A stretch of DNA of 36,064 nt from Planctomycetota bacterium (lineage in GTDB: Bacteria > Planctomycetota > UBA1135 > GCA-002686595): assembly GCA_002686595.1 (NCBI GenBank), contig NYXZ01000111.1:1-36064 (forward strand), in the 5' to 3' direction. Under the pieces are notes generated by a model, which was not told the origin of the DNA, made no database searches, and saw nothing but the letters and a program-made list of their open reading frames with translations. Numbering within the stretch: the first letter of the stretch is position 1; every line of letters starts with the position of its first letter. Of this stretch, positions 8,436 through 16,636 are shown piece by piece. A program made the position numbers and the translations under genes.

Positions 8436-11400
8436 GCCGCTCGGTGGCCATGTCGGCGGCCGCCTTTTGTTTCTGCGCAAGGCGTGCCCGCCTCTCGTCG
8501 TTGTTCTGTCGCTTGCGGGGCATGCGGCTAGAGCTGTGGGCGCACCGCAACTTACCGGGGACGACCAACATGAGGTAGCGGAGAGCGAAAACGGCGTGCG
8601 CCGCGAATGGCGCACGCGTCGTTGGGCGTTGGACCTGGAGCAGTATTCAAAAGAGCTCGCCGCCGCCCTCGCGAGTCCTGCCTGGCAGGAGAGGTACCTG
8701 GCCCTCGATGCTCTGGCGCGGGCGCCGCTGCACGCCACCGGAGCAGTTAGTCGCTCCGGCGCGGCACCGAACGGCGCAAGACCGGACGGCGCTGAACCGG
8801 GCCGCGCAACACCGGACGGCGCAACACCGGACGGCGCAACACCGGACGGCGCAACACCGGACGGCGCAAGACCGGACGGCGCAAGACCGGACGGCGCTGA
8901 ACCGGGGAGCGCGAAGCTGCGTGCTGTGGCACAAACGGGCGTGGCCGGAGGAGCAGCGGAGCTTGTGGCCCGGGCCGCCGCTCTGGTGACTGACGAACAT
9001 CCGAATGTCCGCGCTCGGGCTTTGGCGGCGCTTTCACGCAACCTGCTGGCGGGCCTGGCGAGTTGCAACCAATCCGCGCCGGAGGCCCTGCTCGCCACCG
9101 AGCTCCTGACGGAGCTGGCCGGCGATCCCCTGCCTGACACTCGTCTGGCCCTGGCGCACCACTTGGGCTATCGGGCGTTGGCGGAAGAGGACGGGCCAGC
9201 TCCGGCGATCTTGCTCGTGCTGACTCGTGACTCGGATGTCAGTGTGCGCGCCCGGGCTCGGCGCGAGCTGGTGGCCCTCGGGCCCGGGGCCGAAGACCAA
9301 CAGGCCGCGCTGCTGGCGACCCTCTTGGCAGACAACACGGCCGCGGGTCGGGAGCGAGTGACCCGCGCGCTCCTTTCCATGGCCCGCGCGCCCCGTCTTT
9401 CGCCGGACCTACTCCTGCGCCTGCGCGGGCTCGTTTCGGATTCGATGCCCGCAGGCCAGCGCCTGTCCCAAGAGGCCCAGTTCGCCGCCGTCGAACTCAT
9501 CCACCTCGTCAATACGGAGCGCCGTGCCGTACATCGCGATGGGGAGGGCCATCCGGTCCGTCGTCTGGCGGAGGGTTGGTTGGCAGCGGAGCGAGCACCC
9601 CATGGGGCGTTGGTGCGCTCTCTCTTGGTGCTCGGGGCGCGGGCCGGTGGCGAGCCGGTGGCTCGGGCGCTCTTGGACATGGTTGTGGATTTGGGGGACA
9701 GCGAGGAATGGAGCGCGCCCTTCCCGGATCTCCCGGCGCTTGCGGGGGATCTGGCCCGTGTGCTGCTGGTGGATGGCATCCTCGAAGCCAGTCTGCCCCA
9801 GCGGGCGGTTGCACTTCCGGGCACTGCTCGGCTGACGCCGGCGGCCAGTTCGTTGCTCTGGGATCTAGCCGCACTTGAGGCCCATGCTTGGTCGCCGACG
9901 GAGTTGGAGCCCTGGTTTGCACGCAGCGCTCCGCCGCTTTCGGACGCGGAAGATGATCCTTGGCTGGATACGCGGCTCGCAATTCTAAACGCCCTGGCGG
10001 GCCCCCTGGTGCGCGAGGATCACCACGGTTCGGGCGATCTCCTGGCCCGTTTCCTGGATGATTCCTCGGAGCAGATGGGGGAAGCCGCCTTCCAGGCCCT
10101 GTGCGACGCGCCTCGGGCGGAAGTGTGGTTTGCACAACTGCACGCGCATTGGAGCGCGCGCCCGCGCCTGCTGCAGCTCACCATGTTGGAGCTCCTGCCG
10201 CGTTCGCCGGCGGCCATCTCGTTCCGGGACGACCTGCTCGCCCTGGGAGCGGAGCCCGCCACGCGCACCATTTCGGTGGTTGAACTCCTGGGCGCATTTC
10301 GAGGCGATGCGCAGGTGGCCGCCGCCCTCGACCGCTGGCTCGGTCAATCCTTGGAGCGCCTGGAAGAGGCCGGCACGGAGCTGGCCTTTCGCCGGGCGGA
10401 GGGACGGGCTCGGGGAGCCCTGCGCGCTCTGTTGGCGGTGGCCGCTGGGTTACCCGATGGCGGGACGGGAAAGTTGGAGATCGTTGAGCGCCTGTCCACC
10501 ACCCTTGAGCGCACTCAATACCTCCTGCCGCCGCTGCCGTCCCCGGGCAGCTCGACGGGTGGCGTGAGCGATGGCGGAGTGCCGCAGCTGGAACTGCCCA
10601 AGGCCTGCGTGGCTGGGCTCGGGCAACTGGACCTCACCACGGGTGTTGGCCTGAAGGCGCTGGAGGAGTTGGTGGCGGCGGACGAGGGAGCGGGCCTGAC
10701 CCGTCGCGTGCGCGTGGAGGTCTTCATCGCCTTGGCCAACGCCGGCCGCTTGGCCGGGGCGGGCACGCTGGCGGCGGATTACGCCCATTGCGATGGCGAC
10801 CTGCGCCTGCGCATCTTGCGCGCCCTGGCCCATTGCGCTCCGCGTGAGTCAACAGGTGGGGCGCAGGCGCCAGGTTTCCTGACGGCGATTCTCAGCGACG
10901 GGCGGATGCCCCTGGAGGAGCGGGCCGTGGCCTGTGAGAGTCTGCGCCGTTGGACCATGGGTGCCCTGGAGGCGAGGCAAATCTCACAGGCGCAGGCGGA
11001 GCAACTGGGTCTGGAGTTGGCGGGACACCTGCGCAGTTCCATGGGCCTCGACTTGCGTCGCGTGATTCTCGCACAGCTGGAACACATCATCGGAGGCGAG
11101 CAGTTGCTCGCGGCCTTTGGTGCGCATCTCGATGTCTCTCTGGCGCGCCTTGCCCCCGGGCCACGCCGGGAAGAGGCCGAGTTGCTCTGGGGAGACTTGT
11201 TGGTTGCCGGAGCCAGATTTGACGGGTTGGCGGGACGAGAGCAGCTCTGCCTTTCACGCCCCCTGTCATTGGCGGCGGAAAACCTGGCGGCCCGTTTTGC
11301 TGGCGAGCCGCTGGCGGCGGTGACCTTCGCCTGGAGGGCGGAGCTGGCGGCGGCGGAGATACTCCAAGAGCGAGGGCGTTTGGGAGAGGTGCTCGCCGCG

Positions 11401-11838
11401 GACGATGGACTGCTGTCTCGGCTCGAGGGGCGCCTGCTCCTCGCCCTAGGATCCAATGCCATGGGAGCGGAACCCCGCACCGCGTTCCGCATCTTGGCCG
11501 CCGTGCCCGGTGCCCTGTGGGGCGAAGGAGCCGGCGCCTGGGACGGGCGCCGCGCCGGGGAAATCCAGGCCTGTGTGACCCTGGCGCGGATCCACTCCCT
11601 GGCCCTGGCCCATGAGAAGCTCTGGTGGCCGGAGGCCGAGGCCCTGGCCTTGGAGATTCTGCACGCCTGGCGCCGAGGAGACCTGCATCGCCAGGTCTTC
11701 GATGACTTCGAAGGCGCCTTTGATCCCGTGCGGGGCGTGGATCCCGCGGGCCGCCTTGAGCGCATAATCGAGGAGGCTCGGGCCGCCAAGGCCGGGATGA
11801 TCCCGCCCGCGTCTTCCCCGCCGCGGCGCGATGGTTAG
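8413..11838 (+). CDS. Large exported HEAT-like repeat protein
   Basis: About 1141 residues from ATG 8413; ATG 8401 and ATG 8353 are alternatives in the same frame. None has a well-spaced Shine-Dalgarno and all overlap nnrD. After a basic stretch (GGRLLFLRK) comes a hydrophobic signal-like segment (PPLVVVLSLAGHAARAVGA), suggesting export to the periplasm. Most of the protein is alanine/leucine-rich helical repeats of HEAT type, for example HPNVRARALAALSRNLL and SDVSVRARARRELVAL. No catalytic motif was recognised, so a protein-binding scaffold is the likely role. Residues encoded at 8758-8907 are ten copies of a PDGA-type pentapeptide that probably form a flexible insert. The thyX frame follows in the same reading frame, separated only by one TAG and 32 open codons. 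Confidence 0.75.
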   Translation: MGAVPKPEPLGGHVGGRLLFLRKACPPLVVVLSLAGHAARAVGAPQLTGDDQHEVAESENGVRREWRTRRWALDLEQYSKELAAALASPAWQERYLALDALARAPLHATGAVSRSGAAPNGARPDGAEPGRATPDGATPDGATPDGATPDGARPDGARPDGAEPGSAKLRAVAQTGVAGGAAELVARAAALVTDEHPNVRARALAALSRNLLAGLASCNQSAPEALLATELLTELAGDPLPDTRLALAHHLGYRALAEEDGPAPAILLVLTRDSDVSVRARARRELVALGPGAEDQQAALLATLLADNTAAGRERVTRALLSMARAPRLSPDLLLRLRGLVSDSMPAGQRLSQEAQFAAVELIHLVNTERRAVHRDGEGHPVRRLAEGWLAAERAPHGALVRSLLVLGARAGGEPVARALLDMVVDLGDSEEWSAPFPDLPALAGDLARVLLVDGILEASLPQRAVALPGTARLTPAASSLLWDLAALEAHAWSPTELEPWFARSAPPLSDAEDDPWLDTRLAILNALAGPLVREDHHGSGDLLARFLDDSSEQMGEAAFQALCDAPRAEVWFAQLHAHWSARPRLLQLTMLELLPRSPAAISFRDDLLALGAEPATRTISVVELLGAFRGDAQVAAALDRWLGQSLERLEEAGTELAFRRAEGRARGALRALLAVAAGLPDGGTGKLEIVERLSTTLERTQYLLPPLPSPGSSTGGVSDGGVPQLELPKACVAGLGQLDLTTGVGLKALEELVAADEGAGLTRRVRVEVFIALANAGRLAGAGTLAADYAHCDGDLRLRILRALAHCAPRESTGGAQAPGFLTAILSDGRMPLEERAVACESLRRWTMGALEARQISQAQAEQLGLELAGHLRSSMGLDLRRVILAQLEHIIGGEQLLAAFGAHLDVSLARLAPGPRREEAELLWGDLLVAGARFDGLAGREQLCLSRPLSLAAENLAARFAGEPLAAVTFAWRAELAAAEILQERGRLGEVLAADDGLLSRLEGRLLLALGSNAMGAEPRTAFRILAAVPGALWGEGAGAWDGRRAGEIQACVTLARIHSLALAHEKLWWPEAEALALEILHAWRRGDLHRQVFDDFEGAFDPVRGVDPAGRLERIIEEARAAKAGMIPPASSPPRRDG
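8758..8907 (+). repeat. 15-bp coding minisatellite, 10 copies, in the HEAT-like gene
   Basis: Ten consecutive 15-base units (consensus ggcgcaacaccggac, variants with gcaag or gctga) encode the pentapeptide A-[TRE]-P-[DG]-G. Units 4-7 are nearly or fully identical. The pair 'gcaag unit then gctga unit' occurs near both ends of the array, which suggests higher-order duplication. No interruption by spacers, so not CRISPR. Confidence 0.93.
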
Positions 11839-11871
11839 ACTGGGTGCTCTGCTTCGAGCCCCCGCCATATT

Positions 11872-11943
11872 CCGCGCACCGCAAGCCAGAACCACACCGC
11901 ATTTCAGATCCACACCGTAATCAAGAACCACACCGTGACCACC
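11872..11943 (+). repeat. 18-bp direct repeat array at the thyX start
   Basis: Three units begin at 11890, 11908 and 11926, each carrying CCACACCG at exactly 18-base spacing (11892, 11910, 11928). A fourth, weaker unit is visible at 11872-11889. The last copy contains the GTG start of thyX. If translated in the thyX frame, each unit contains His-Thr (NHTAFQ, IHTVIK, NHTVTT). It could be an operator with helical-phase irregularity, or a leftover of coding repeat expansion. It is the only content of the gap between the HEAT-like gene and thyX. Confidence 0.7.
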
Positions 11944-12723
11944 ACCGACATCAGTACGCCGCCCGGATCCGTTGCCACCCTCGACGACGACATTGGCTTC
12001 GTGGCCCTGGTGGACGGCATGCGCCAGGACCACGCCGTCAAGGTCGTCAACAGTGCGCGCATTTCCTACGACAAGCAGCAGGAGGCCTTTGGCGACAAGG
12101 ACCGCGTGTTGACCAAGTTCCTCTGGGAACACGAACACACCTCGCCCTTCCGCCACTCCTACTACACCTTCCATTGGAAAGCGCCCCTGTTCGTTTTTCG
12201 CCAGGCCTTCAAGTATCAGGTCGGCAGCGGTTGGCGCCAATACGAGGTCGACGGCGAGACGGTTTCCCTGGAGGTCTTCGATGTCATGTTCGACACCGAT
12301 CGCGGTTGCAGTTGGAACGAGGTCAGCGGGCGTTATGTGCAGTGGACTCCGGAGTTCTATGTGCCGCGGGTCATGCGCGCCACCCCGCCCCACGGCAACA
12401 AACAAGCCTCTCTGGATCTCGGAGAGGATTGGGATCACGCCGCTGAACGCTCGGCCATGATCGGCGAGTGCGAAGCCACCTTTGCCCGTTACCAGGACCG
12501 CATCGAGCGCGGCGTGGCCAAGGAGATCGCGCGCATGGCCTTGCCCCAAAACCTCTACAGCCAAGCCTATTGGACCGTTTCCCTACAGGGCGTACTGCAC
12601 TTCCTGCACCAACGCCTGAAGCCCGACGCCCAATATGAGATCAGACGCTATGCCCAAGCCGTGCGGGACTTGATCTCTCCCGACCTCGAGCGCCTCGGTA
12701 TTGAACTGGAAGCGAGCGACTGA
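11935..12723 (+). CDS. thyX: Flavin-dependent thymidylate synthase (ThyX) with interrupted signature motif
   Basis: 262 residues from GTG 11935, the first start codon after the preceding stop in this frame; Met29 is a less likely alternative. ThyX makes dTMP from dUMP using FAD, NADPH and methylene-tetrahydrofolate, and replaces ThyA. Seen: VVNSARISYDK near 37-47, LTKFLWEHEHTSPFRH at 59-74, HWKAPLFVFRQ at 80-90, SWNEVSGRY at 126-134, and a C-terminal LPQNLYSQAYWTVSLQGVLHFLHQRL segment containing the conserved helix that ends the active site. The usual RHRxxSxNExSxRY signature is split: FRQAFKYQVGS (88-98) and CSWNEVSGRY (125-134) are separated by about 26 extra residues, and RHR reads KYQ. 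No Shine-Dalgarno is visible. Confidence 0.93.
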   Translation: MTTTDISTPPGSVATLDDDIGFVALVDGMRQDHAVKVVNSARISYDKQQEAFGDKDRVLTKFLWEHEHTSPFRHSYYTFHWKAPLFVFRQAFKYQVGSGWRQYEVDGETVSLEVFDVMFDTDRGCSWNEVSGRYVQWTPEFYVPRVMRATPPHGNKQASLDLGEDWDHAAERSAMIGECEATFARYQDRIERGVAKEIARMALPQNLYSQAYWTVSLQGVLHFLHQRLKPDAQYEIRRYAQAVRDLISPDLERLGIELEASD

Positions 12724-12759
12724 ACCATGGGAACCCCCGAGCGTTAGGGCTGCACCACT

Positions 12760-13623
12760 ATGTCAGCGCTCCTCCAACTAGCCCCTGTTCTCCTCGCTCT
12801 GCCTCTGGTGGCGCATTCCGCCCATCGAATACAGGATGAAGGTGGACTGTCAGGGCCGCCATCAGCGGATCAGGCCGCCCTGGCGGGGCTCTTCGGCAAG
12901 TCCGGTATTCATTGGGACTACTCGCGCCAACTGTGTTCCATTCCGGCCAAGGTCGGGGTCACCAGCGAGTTGCTCGAATACCTGCTCGTGGCGCCCCATG
13001 GGGCAGCCCACGAGAGTCTGCTTTTGACCGATATCCAACCGTCCCTGCTCAACACGGCACTCCTGGCCTTGGGAGTCGAGCCGGGCTCCAACGCCAGTTG
13101 GATTCCAGCCGATCCCATGCCCTCGGAGGAGGAGCTCATGGCCGGCGCCAGCCCCTATGCCCTGACCCTGCCCCAGGGCGATGGCTTCTATCCCTATGTG
13201 GCTTGGCGCGAGGGCGAAGAGACCTATTTCTATCGCTTGGAGGACCTGCTGCGCAATCTGGCCAGCGGGCGCGCCATGCGCCGTCATCGCTGGGTGTTTC
13301 TCGGCTCGCGCATGTTGCCCGGGCGCGGGAGCGATGCTGACCAGGAAGTCTTTGCCGCCGACATGGAGGGCAACCTGATCAATGTGGCCTTCTTCGCCCA
13401 GGGCAACACGCTGCTGACGCCGGCTCTGGACGCGTGCATGGAGCAGACCATTTGGATGGGCAATGCCTGGTTGCTGCCGCCCCGGGAAAGTCCGGTGGAG
13501 TTCATCCTCTCGCGCGCGCCCCTGGAGACCGTGCCCAGCGGTGTGCGGGAACGCCTGCCCCTGGCGGTGGCCTTGCCAGCATCCTCCCCTCACGGCGCCG
13601 GGGGAATTGGCGGAGGGCGCTGA
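12760..13623 (+). CDS. Exported YdjY-domain protein
   Basis: 287 residues, ATG. A signal-like N-terminus (LLQLAPVLLALPLVAHSAH) implies export. The YdjY-like core runs from about residue 45: the domain's typical LEYLLVAPHGAAHESLLLTDIQPSLLNTALLALG is clear, followed by PYVAWREGEETYFYRLEDLL and VFLGSRMLPG...FAADMEGNLINVAFF, a second segment seen in YdjY-containing proteins that I associate with Planctomycetota. The biochemical role of the domain is not established. It follows thyX by 36 bases and precedes a membrane protein by 18 bases, so it is probably part of a plus-strand run from 6295 to 16190. Confidence 0.82.
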   Translation: MSALLQLAPVLLALPLVAHSAHRIQDEGGLSGPPSADQAALAGLFGKSGIHWDYSRQLCSIPAKVGVTSELLEYLLVAPHGAAHESLLLTDIQPSLLNTALLALGVEPGSNASWIPADPMPSEEELMAGASPYALTLPQGDGFYPYVAWREGEETYFYRLEDLLRNLASGRAMRRHRWVFLGSRMLPGRGSDADQEVFAADMEGNLINVAFFAQGNTLLTPALDACMEQTIWMGNAWLLPPRESPVEFILSRAPLETVPSGVRERLPLAVALPASSPHGAGGIGGGR

Positions 13624-13641
13624 TTCCGAAGCGGGAAACTG

Positions 13642-14907
13642 ATGGCTGAACCGGAGCGGACTGCTGGCACTGATCCGGGCTCAGGGCTTTATGGCGTGGC
13701 GCGTACCGGTGAGGTGGGCACCGGCGAGGAAGCCGACGCGGCCGGCGATCCGGATTCCTCTGCCGCCCACGGCATCGCCCCGCTCCTGCAGCGTGCCCAC
13801 CGGGCGGTGAGTCTGGCTCGCGTGGCGGAGTCGGTGCTGCTCTCCGCCACGGCCCTGCTTTGCGTCCTGGCGGCGGTGGTGGGATCGGGCGGCGAACTGG
13901 CCCAGCCCTCGTCCTGGGCCGTGGCCCTCTTGTGTGCTCTCTTGGCGGCGGGCAGTTGGTGGCTGGAAAAGCGCCCCCGGCCGACCCGGTTAGCTTCCAG
14001 CGTAGATGGGAAACTCGGCCTGGGGGGCAGCTTCGTGACGGCCTGGGAGGCGGAATCCGGCTGCGCCGGAGGCGGTGGTCCCCTGGCCCGTTTGCTGTCC
14101 GCCCGCCTGCGGGGGCGTGTTTCCCAGCGCCAGGTGCTGGCCGCTGCCCTGCCGCGCTCGCTGCCCTTTGCCGCCCTGCCATTCCTCGGCGCCGGCCTCC
14201 TGGCGCTGGCCATCGAAGGCAGCAGGCCGCAGCGGGCCGTGCCCTGGATGGGGGAACTGTCCGGACCCCTGGTCATGGAACTGGAGCTGGCCCGGGGCCT
14301 TTTGGGTGGGGGAGGGGAACTGGCCGGGGAGTTGCCGCCGCATGTGGCCGGGGAGGCTGAGCGCCTGGCCCGGGCGGCCTTGGCTTCAGGCGCGGCCCTT
14401 GAACGAGCCCTGGCCAGGGATGCTGACGATGTGGCAACGCTGGCGCCACCGACGCGCGCTTTGCAGGAGCAGCTGGGGGAGTTGGCCCGCCTGCTGCCGC
14501 CTGAGAGCGCGGCCGGGGCGGCGACAGAGCGGGCTCTGTCCTTGACGGATGCCATGGCCATGGCCCTGGGCCTGGAGGCCGTTGCCGCGCCCGCCGGGGA
14601 GCTGCGTGCTGATGGAGGCGGGCCAGGTGGTGAAAGCGGTGAGGATGACGGGCAACCCCCGGCGCTTGGTGGTTCGGGAGAAGTTGCCACGGGTGCACAG
14701 TTGGCTAGCGGCGAGGCCGGCCAGAGAGAGGACGGACCGGGGCATGGAGAGGGGGCTGGGACAACGCTATCCTCTGCCGGCAACCCCGAGGCCCAGGCTC
14801 CAGCGGCCCAGGAAGGGGCTGTCAGCGGCCGTTGGTGGCCCGGGCACCTTGACGGCATCGTGCGCCGCTGGGGCACCTCCGAGCGTGGGCCAGTTGAGCC
14901 CCGCTGA
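13642..14907 (+). CDS. Membrane protein of unknown function with Ala/Gly-rich C-terminal half
   Basis: 421 residues, ATG. Three predicted membrane spans lie near residues 62-82, 91-108 and 173-193. Between spans two and three is LASSVDGKLGLGGSFVTAWE, which recalls the 'rLgLgdRlvTAlE' stretch of large membrane proteins often encoded with MoxR/DUF58 genes, though the resemblance is short and no such partners are adjacent. The remaining ~220 residues are helical, Ala/Gly/Glu-rich, ending in a low-complexity Gly/Gln tail; no catalytic motif. Sense of strand and frame is supported by the operon-like 18-base spacing behind the YdjY gene and the absence of a better frame. Confidence 0.65.
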   Translation: MAEPERTAGTDPGSGLYGVARTGEVGTGEEADAAGDPDSSAAHGIAPLLQRAHRAVSLARVAESVLLSATALLCVLAAVVGSGGELAQPSSWAVALLCALLAAGSWWLEKRPRPTRLASSVDGKLGLGGSFVTAWEAESGCAGGGGPLARLLSARLRGRVSQRQVLAAALPRSLPFAALPFLGAGLLALAIEGSRPQRAVPWMGELSGPLVMELELARGLLGGGGELAGELPPHVAGEAERLARAALASGAALERALARDADDVATLAPPTRALQEQLGELARLLPPESAAGAATERALSLTDAMAMALGLEAVAAPAGELRADGGGPGGESGEDDGQPPALGGSGEVATGAQLASGEAGQREDGPGHGEGAGTTLSSAGNPEAQAPAAQEGAVSGRWWPGHLDGIVRRWGTSERGPVEPR

Positions 14908-14942
14908 CAAGTAATCACGGCCACCCGACACCAGATCCTCCC

Positions 14943-16190
14943 ATGAAACCGAACTCCTCTCAGAGATCCCCGGAGCGCGTCCCGCGCCGCGTGGGCCTGT
15001 GGCTCGTGGGGGGGCGCGGGGCCATCTCGACCTGTGTGGCCTATGGGCTTTCGGGCCTGACCCGCGGGCTGTTGGAACCGGTGGGGCTGGTGACGGCTCG
15101 CGGACCGTTGGCGGCCCTGGACCTGCTGTCCCCCGAGGCCTTCGTCCTCGGCGGCCATGATGTTTGCGTGCGCGGGCTCTCCCGGGGGGCGGCGGAGCTC
15201 GTCAAGAACGGTGTCCTGGGGGCGGAACTGGTGGAAAGCGGGGCGGATGACGCGGCGGCCTATGAGGCGCGTCTGCGCCCGGGCCTGCTCGACGGGCCGG
15301 ATGTGGGCATGGCGGACCTCGATCCCCGTTCAGCGGAACTCGGCGCCGCGCCGCCGCGGGAGCAGATCGCGGCCCTCGTCAGGGACCTGAAGAACTTCGC
15401 TGCCAGCGAGCAGCTCGACCACACGGTGGTTGTCAACTTGGCCAGCACGGAAGCGGGCCACGCGCCCCAGGCCGAGTGGCAGGAGCTGGCCATGTTCGAA
15501 GAGGCCCTGGACCGCGGCCAGGCCCAACCGGCCTCCGTCCTCTACGCCTATGCAGCTTTCCAGGCCGGCTGTTCCTTCGTCAACTTCACCCCCAGCCACG
15601 GGGCCTCTTCGCCCGCCCTGCGCGCCTATGCGAAACAAGAGGGTCTGCCCCATTGCGGCAGCGACGGCAAGACCGGCGAGACACTGGTCAAGACGGTCTT
15701 GGCGCCCCTCTTCCGCGACCGCGCCCTCAAGGTGCTCTCCTGGCAGGGCTACAACATGCTCGGCAACCGCGACGGCGAGGTGCTGCGCTCGGAGACCCAC
15801 AAGCAGGCCAAGCTAGATAACAAGGACGAGGCCCTGCGCTCGATCCTGGGAGAGTCTGACATGCACTCCCATGTGGGCATCGATTTCGTGCCGTCCCTCA
15901 CGGATTGGAAAACCGCCTGGGACTTCATCCACTTCGAGGGTTTTCTCGGCGCCCGCATGTCACTGCAGTTCACCTGGGCTGGCAGCGACTCTGCTCTGGC
16001 GGCGCCCCTGGTCATCGATCTGGCGCGTCTGGCGGAGTTCGCCGCGCGTCAAGGTGAAACCGGTGTGATGGAACACACGGCGAGCTTCTTCAAGGCGCCT
16101 CTGGCGGCGGCTCCGGAGACCGGCACCGCCGAGCACGACTTCCATCGCCAGATGGATGCGCTGCTGCGCTATGCGGCTCGGTACGGCTGA
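14943..16190 (+). CDS. ino1: myo-Inositol-1-phosphate synthase
   Basis: 415 residues, ATG, no clear Shine-Dalgarno. The enzyme converts glucose 6-phosphate to 1L-myo-inositol 1-phosphate with bound NAD+, the first step to inositol lipids and inositol-derived compatible solutes. Seen: the Rossmann NAD motif GLWLVGGRGAISTCVAYGL at 18-36, VVVNLASTEA near 163-172, SFVNFTPSHGASSPALR at 211-227, and the catalytic lysine region HCGSDGKTGETLVKTVLAPLF followed by LSWQGYNMLGNRDG (near 237-277). All are family hallmarks, and the length is usual for bacterial and archaeal forms. It is the last gene of the plus-strand run; an inverted repeat follows its stop. Confidence 0.94.
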   Translation: MKPNSSQRSPERVPRRVGLWLVGGRGAISTCVAYGLSGLTRGLLEPVGLVTARGPLAALDLLSPEAFVLGGHDVCVRGLSRGAAELVKNGVLGAELVESGADDAAAYEARLRPGLLDGPDVGMADLDPRSAELGAAPPREQIAALVRDLKNFAASEQLDHTVVVNLASTEAGHAPQAEWQELAMFEEALDRGQAQPASVLYAYAAFQAGCSFVNFTPSHGASSPALRAYAKQEGLPHCGSDGKTGETLVKTVLAPLFRDRALKVLSWQGYNMLGNRDGEVLRSETHKQAKLDNKDEALRSILGESDMHSHVGIDFVPSLTDWKTAWDFIHFEGFLGARMSLQFTWAGSDSALAAPLVIDLARLAEFAARQGETGVMEHTASFFKAPLAAAPETGTAEHDFHRQMDALLRYAARYG

Positions 16191-16204
16191 GGCGCACAGC
16201 AACG

Positions 16205-16290
16205 CCAGGGCCTTGGCCCATGGAGTCCGGCGTCTCTCTGCCAAGCCTGACCTGATGGGCCAAGCCTGACCTGATGGGCCAAGGCCCTGG
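16205..16290. repeat. 17-bp perfect inverted repeat enclosing 19-bp tandem repeats (possible bidirectional terminator)
   Basis: Arms 16205-16221 and 16274-16290 are perfect 17-base reverse complements (CCAGGGCCTTGGCCCAT and its complement) around a 52-base loop. The loop contains two perfect copies of a 19-base unit (16240-16258 and 16259-16277, starting gccaagcctgacctg), the second running into the right arm. It sits between the convergent ends of ino1 and the 91-residue gene, the expected place for a shared terminator, but there is no T-run, so it could equally be an unrelated repeat element. Confidence 0.75.
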
Positions 16291-16299
16291 GCCGTCGAC

Positions 16300-16575
16300 T
16301 CAGCGGTCGCCGGTTTGGCGCATGCCGTGTCCGCCGCCCTGCCGCTGGGAGGAGCCGCTGCTGCCGCTTCCGCCGCTTCCGCCGCTAGAGGAGCTGGAGT
16401 CCGAGCGGCCGTCGGCAACGATCGAAATGTCGCCGGCCTCGACGAGTTTCTTGACCGCCGGGAACTCCGCTGCCTTGGGAGAGATTTGTCCCATTTTGCC
16501 CGGGCCGAGGCGCAGCTTCTTTCCCCCGGGCAGGGGGATGGCGAGGGGACGCTTGGTTTGATTGGTGATATCCAT
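16300..16575 (-). CDS. Small basic protein with Ser/Gly-rich tail, function unknown
   Basis: 91 residues from ATG 16575, supported by a strong AGGAG five bases upstream of the start. Residues 1-55 form a compact, conserved-looking segment (TKRPLAIPLPGGKKLRLGPGKMGQ...PAVKKLVEAGDISIV). Residues 58-91 are low-complexity Ser/Gly followed by Gln/Gly/His/Arg. I do not recognise the family. Together with the coiled-coil protein upstream it forms a two-gene minus-strand unit with a 61-base gap. Confidence 0.7.
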   Translation of the reverse strand: MDITNQTKRPLAIPLPGGKKLRLGPGKMGQISPKAAEFPAVKKLVEAGDISIVADGRSDSSSSSGGSGGSGSSGSSQRQGGGHGMRQTGDR

Positions 16576-16636
16576 GGTTGCTCCTGCGTGGGCTACTATA
16601 GCGGCGGCGCGGCGCTGATGGGAGTCGACCTTGGGT

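Noticed and set aside
8758-8907. CRISPR array
   Set aside because: The repeats are contiguous 15-base units without spacers and are coding in the HEAT-like frame.
16205-16290. Insertion sequence or attachment site
   Set aside because: No transposase or integrase gene and no target-site duplication are visible; the inverted repeat arms enclose only 52 bases.
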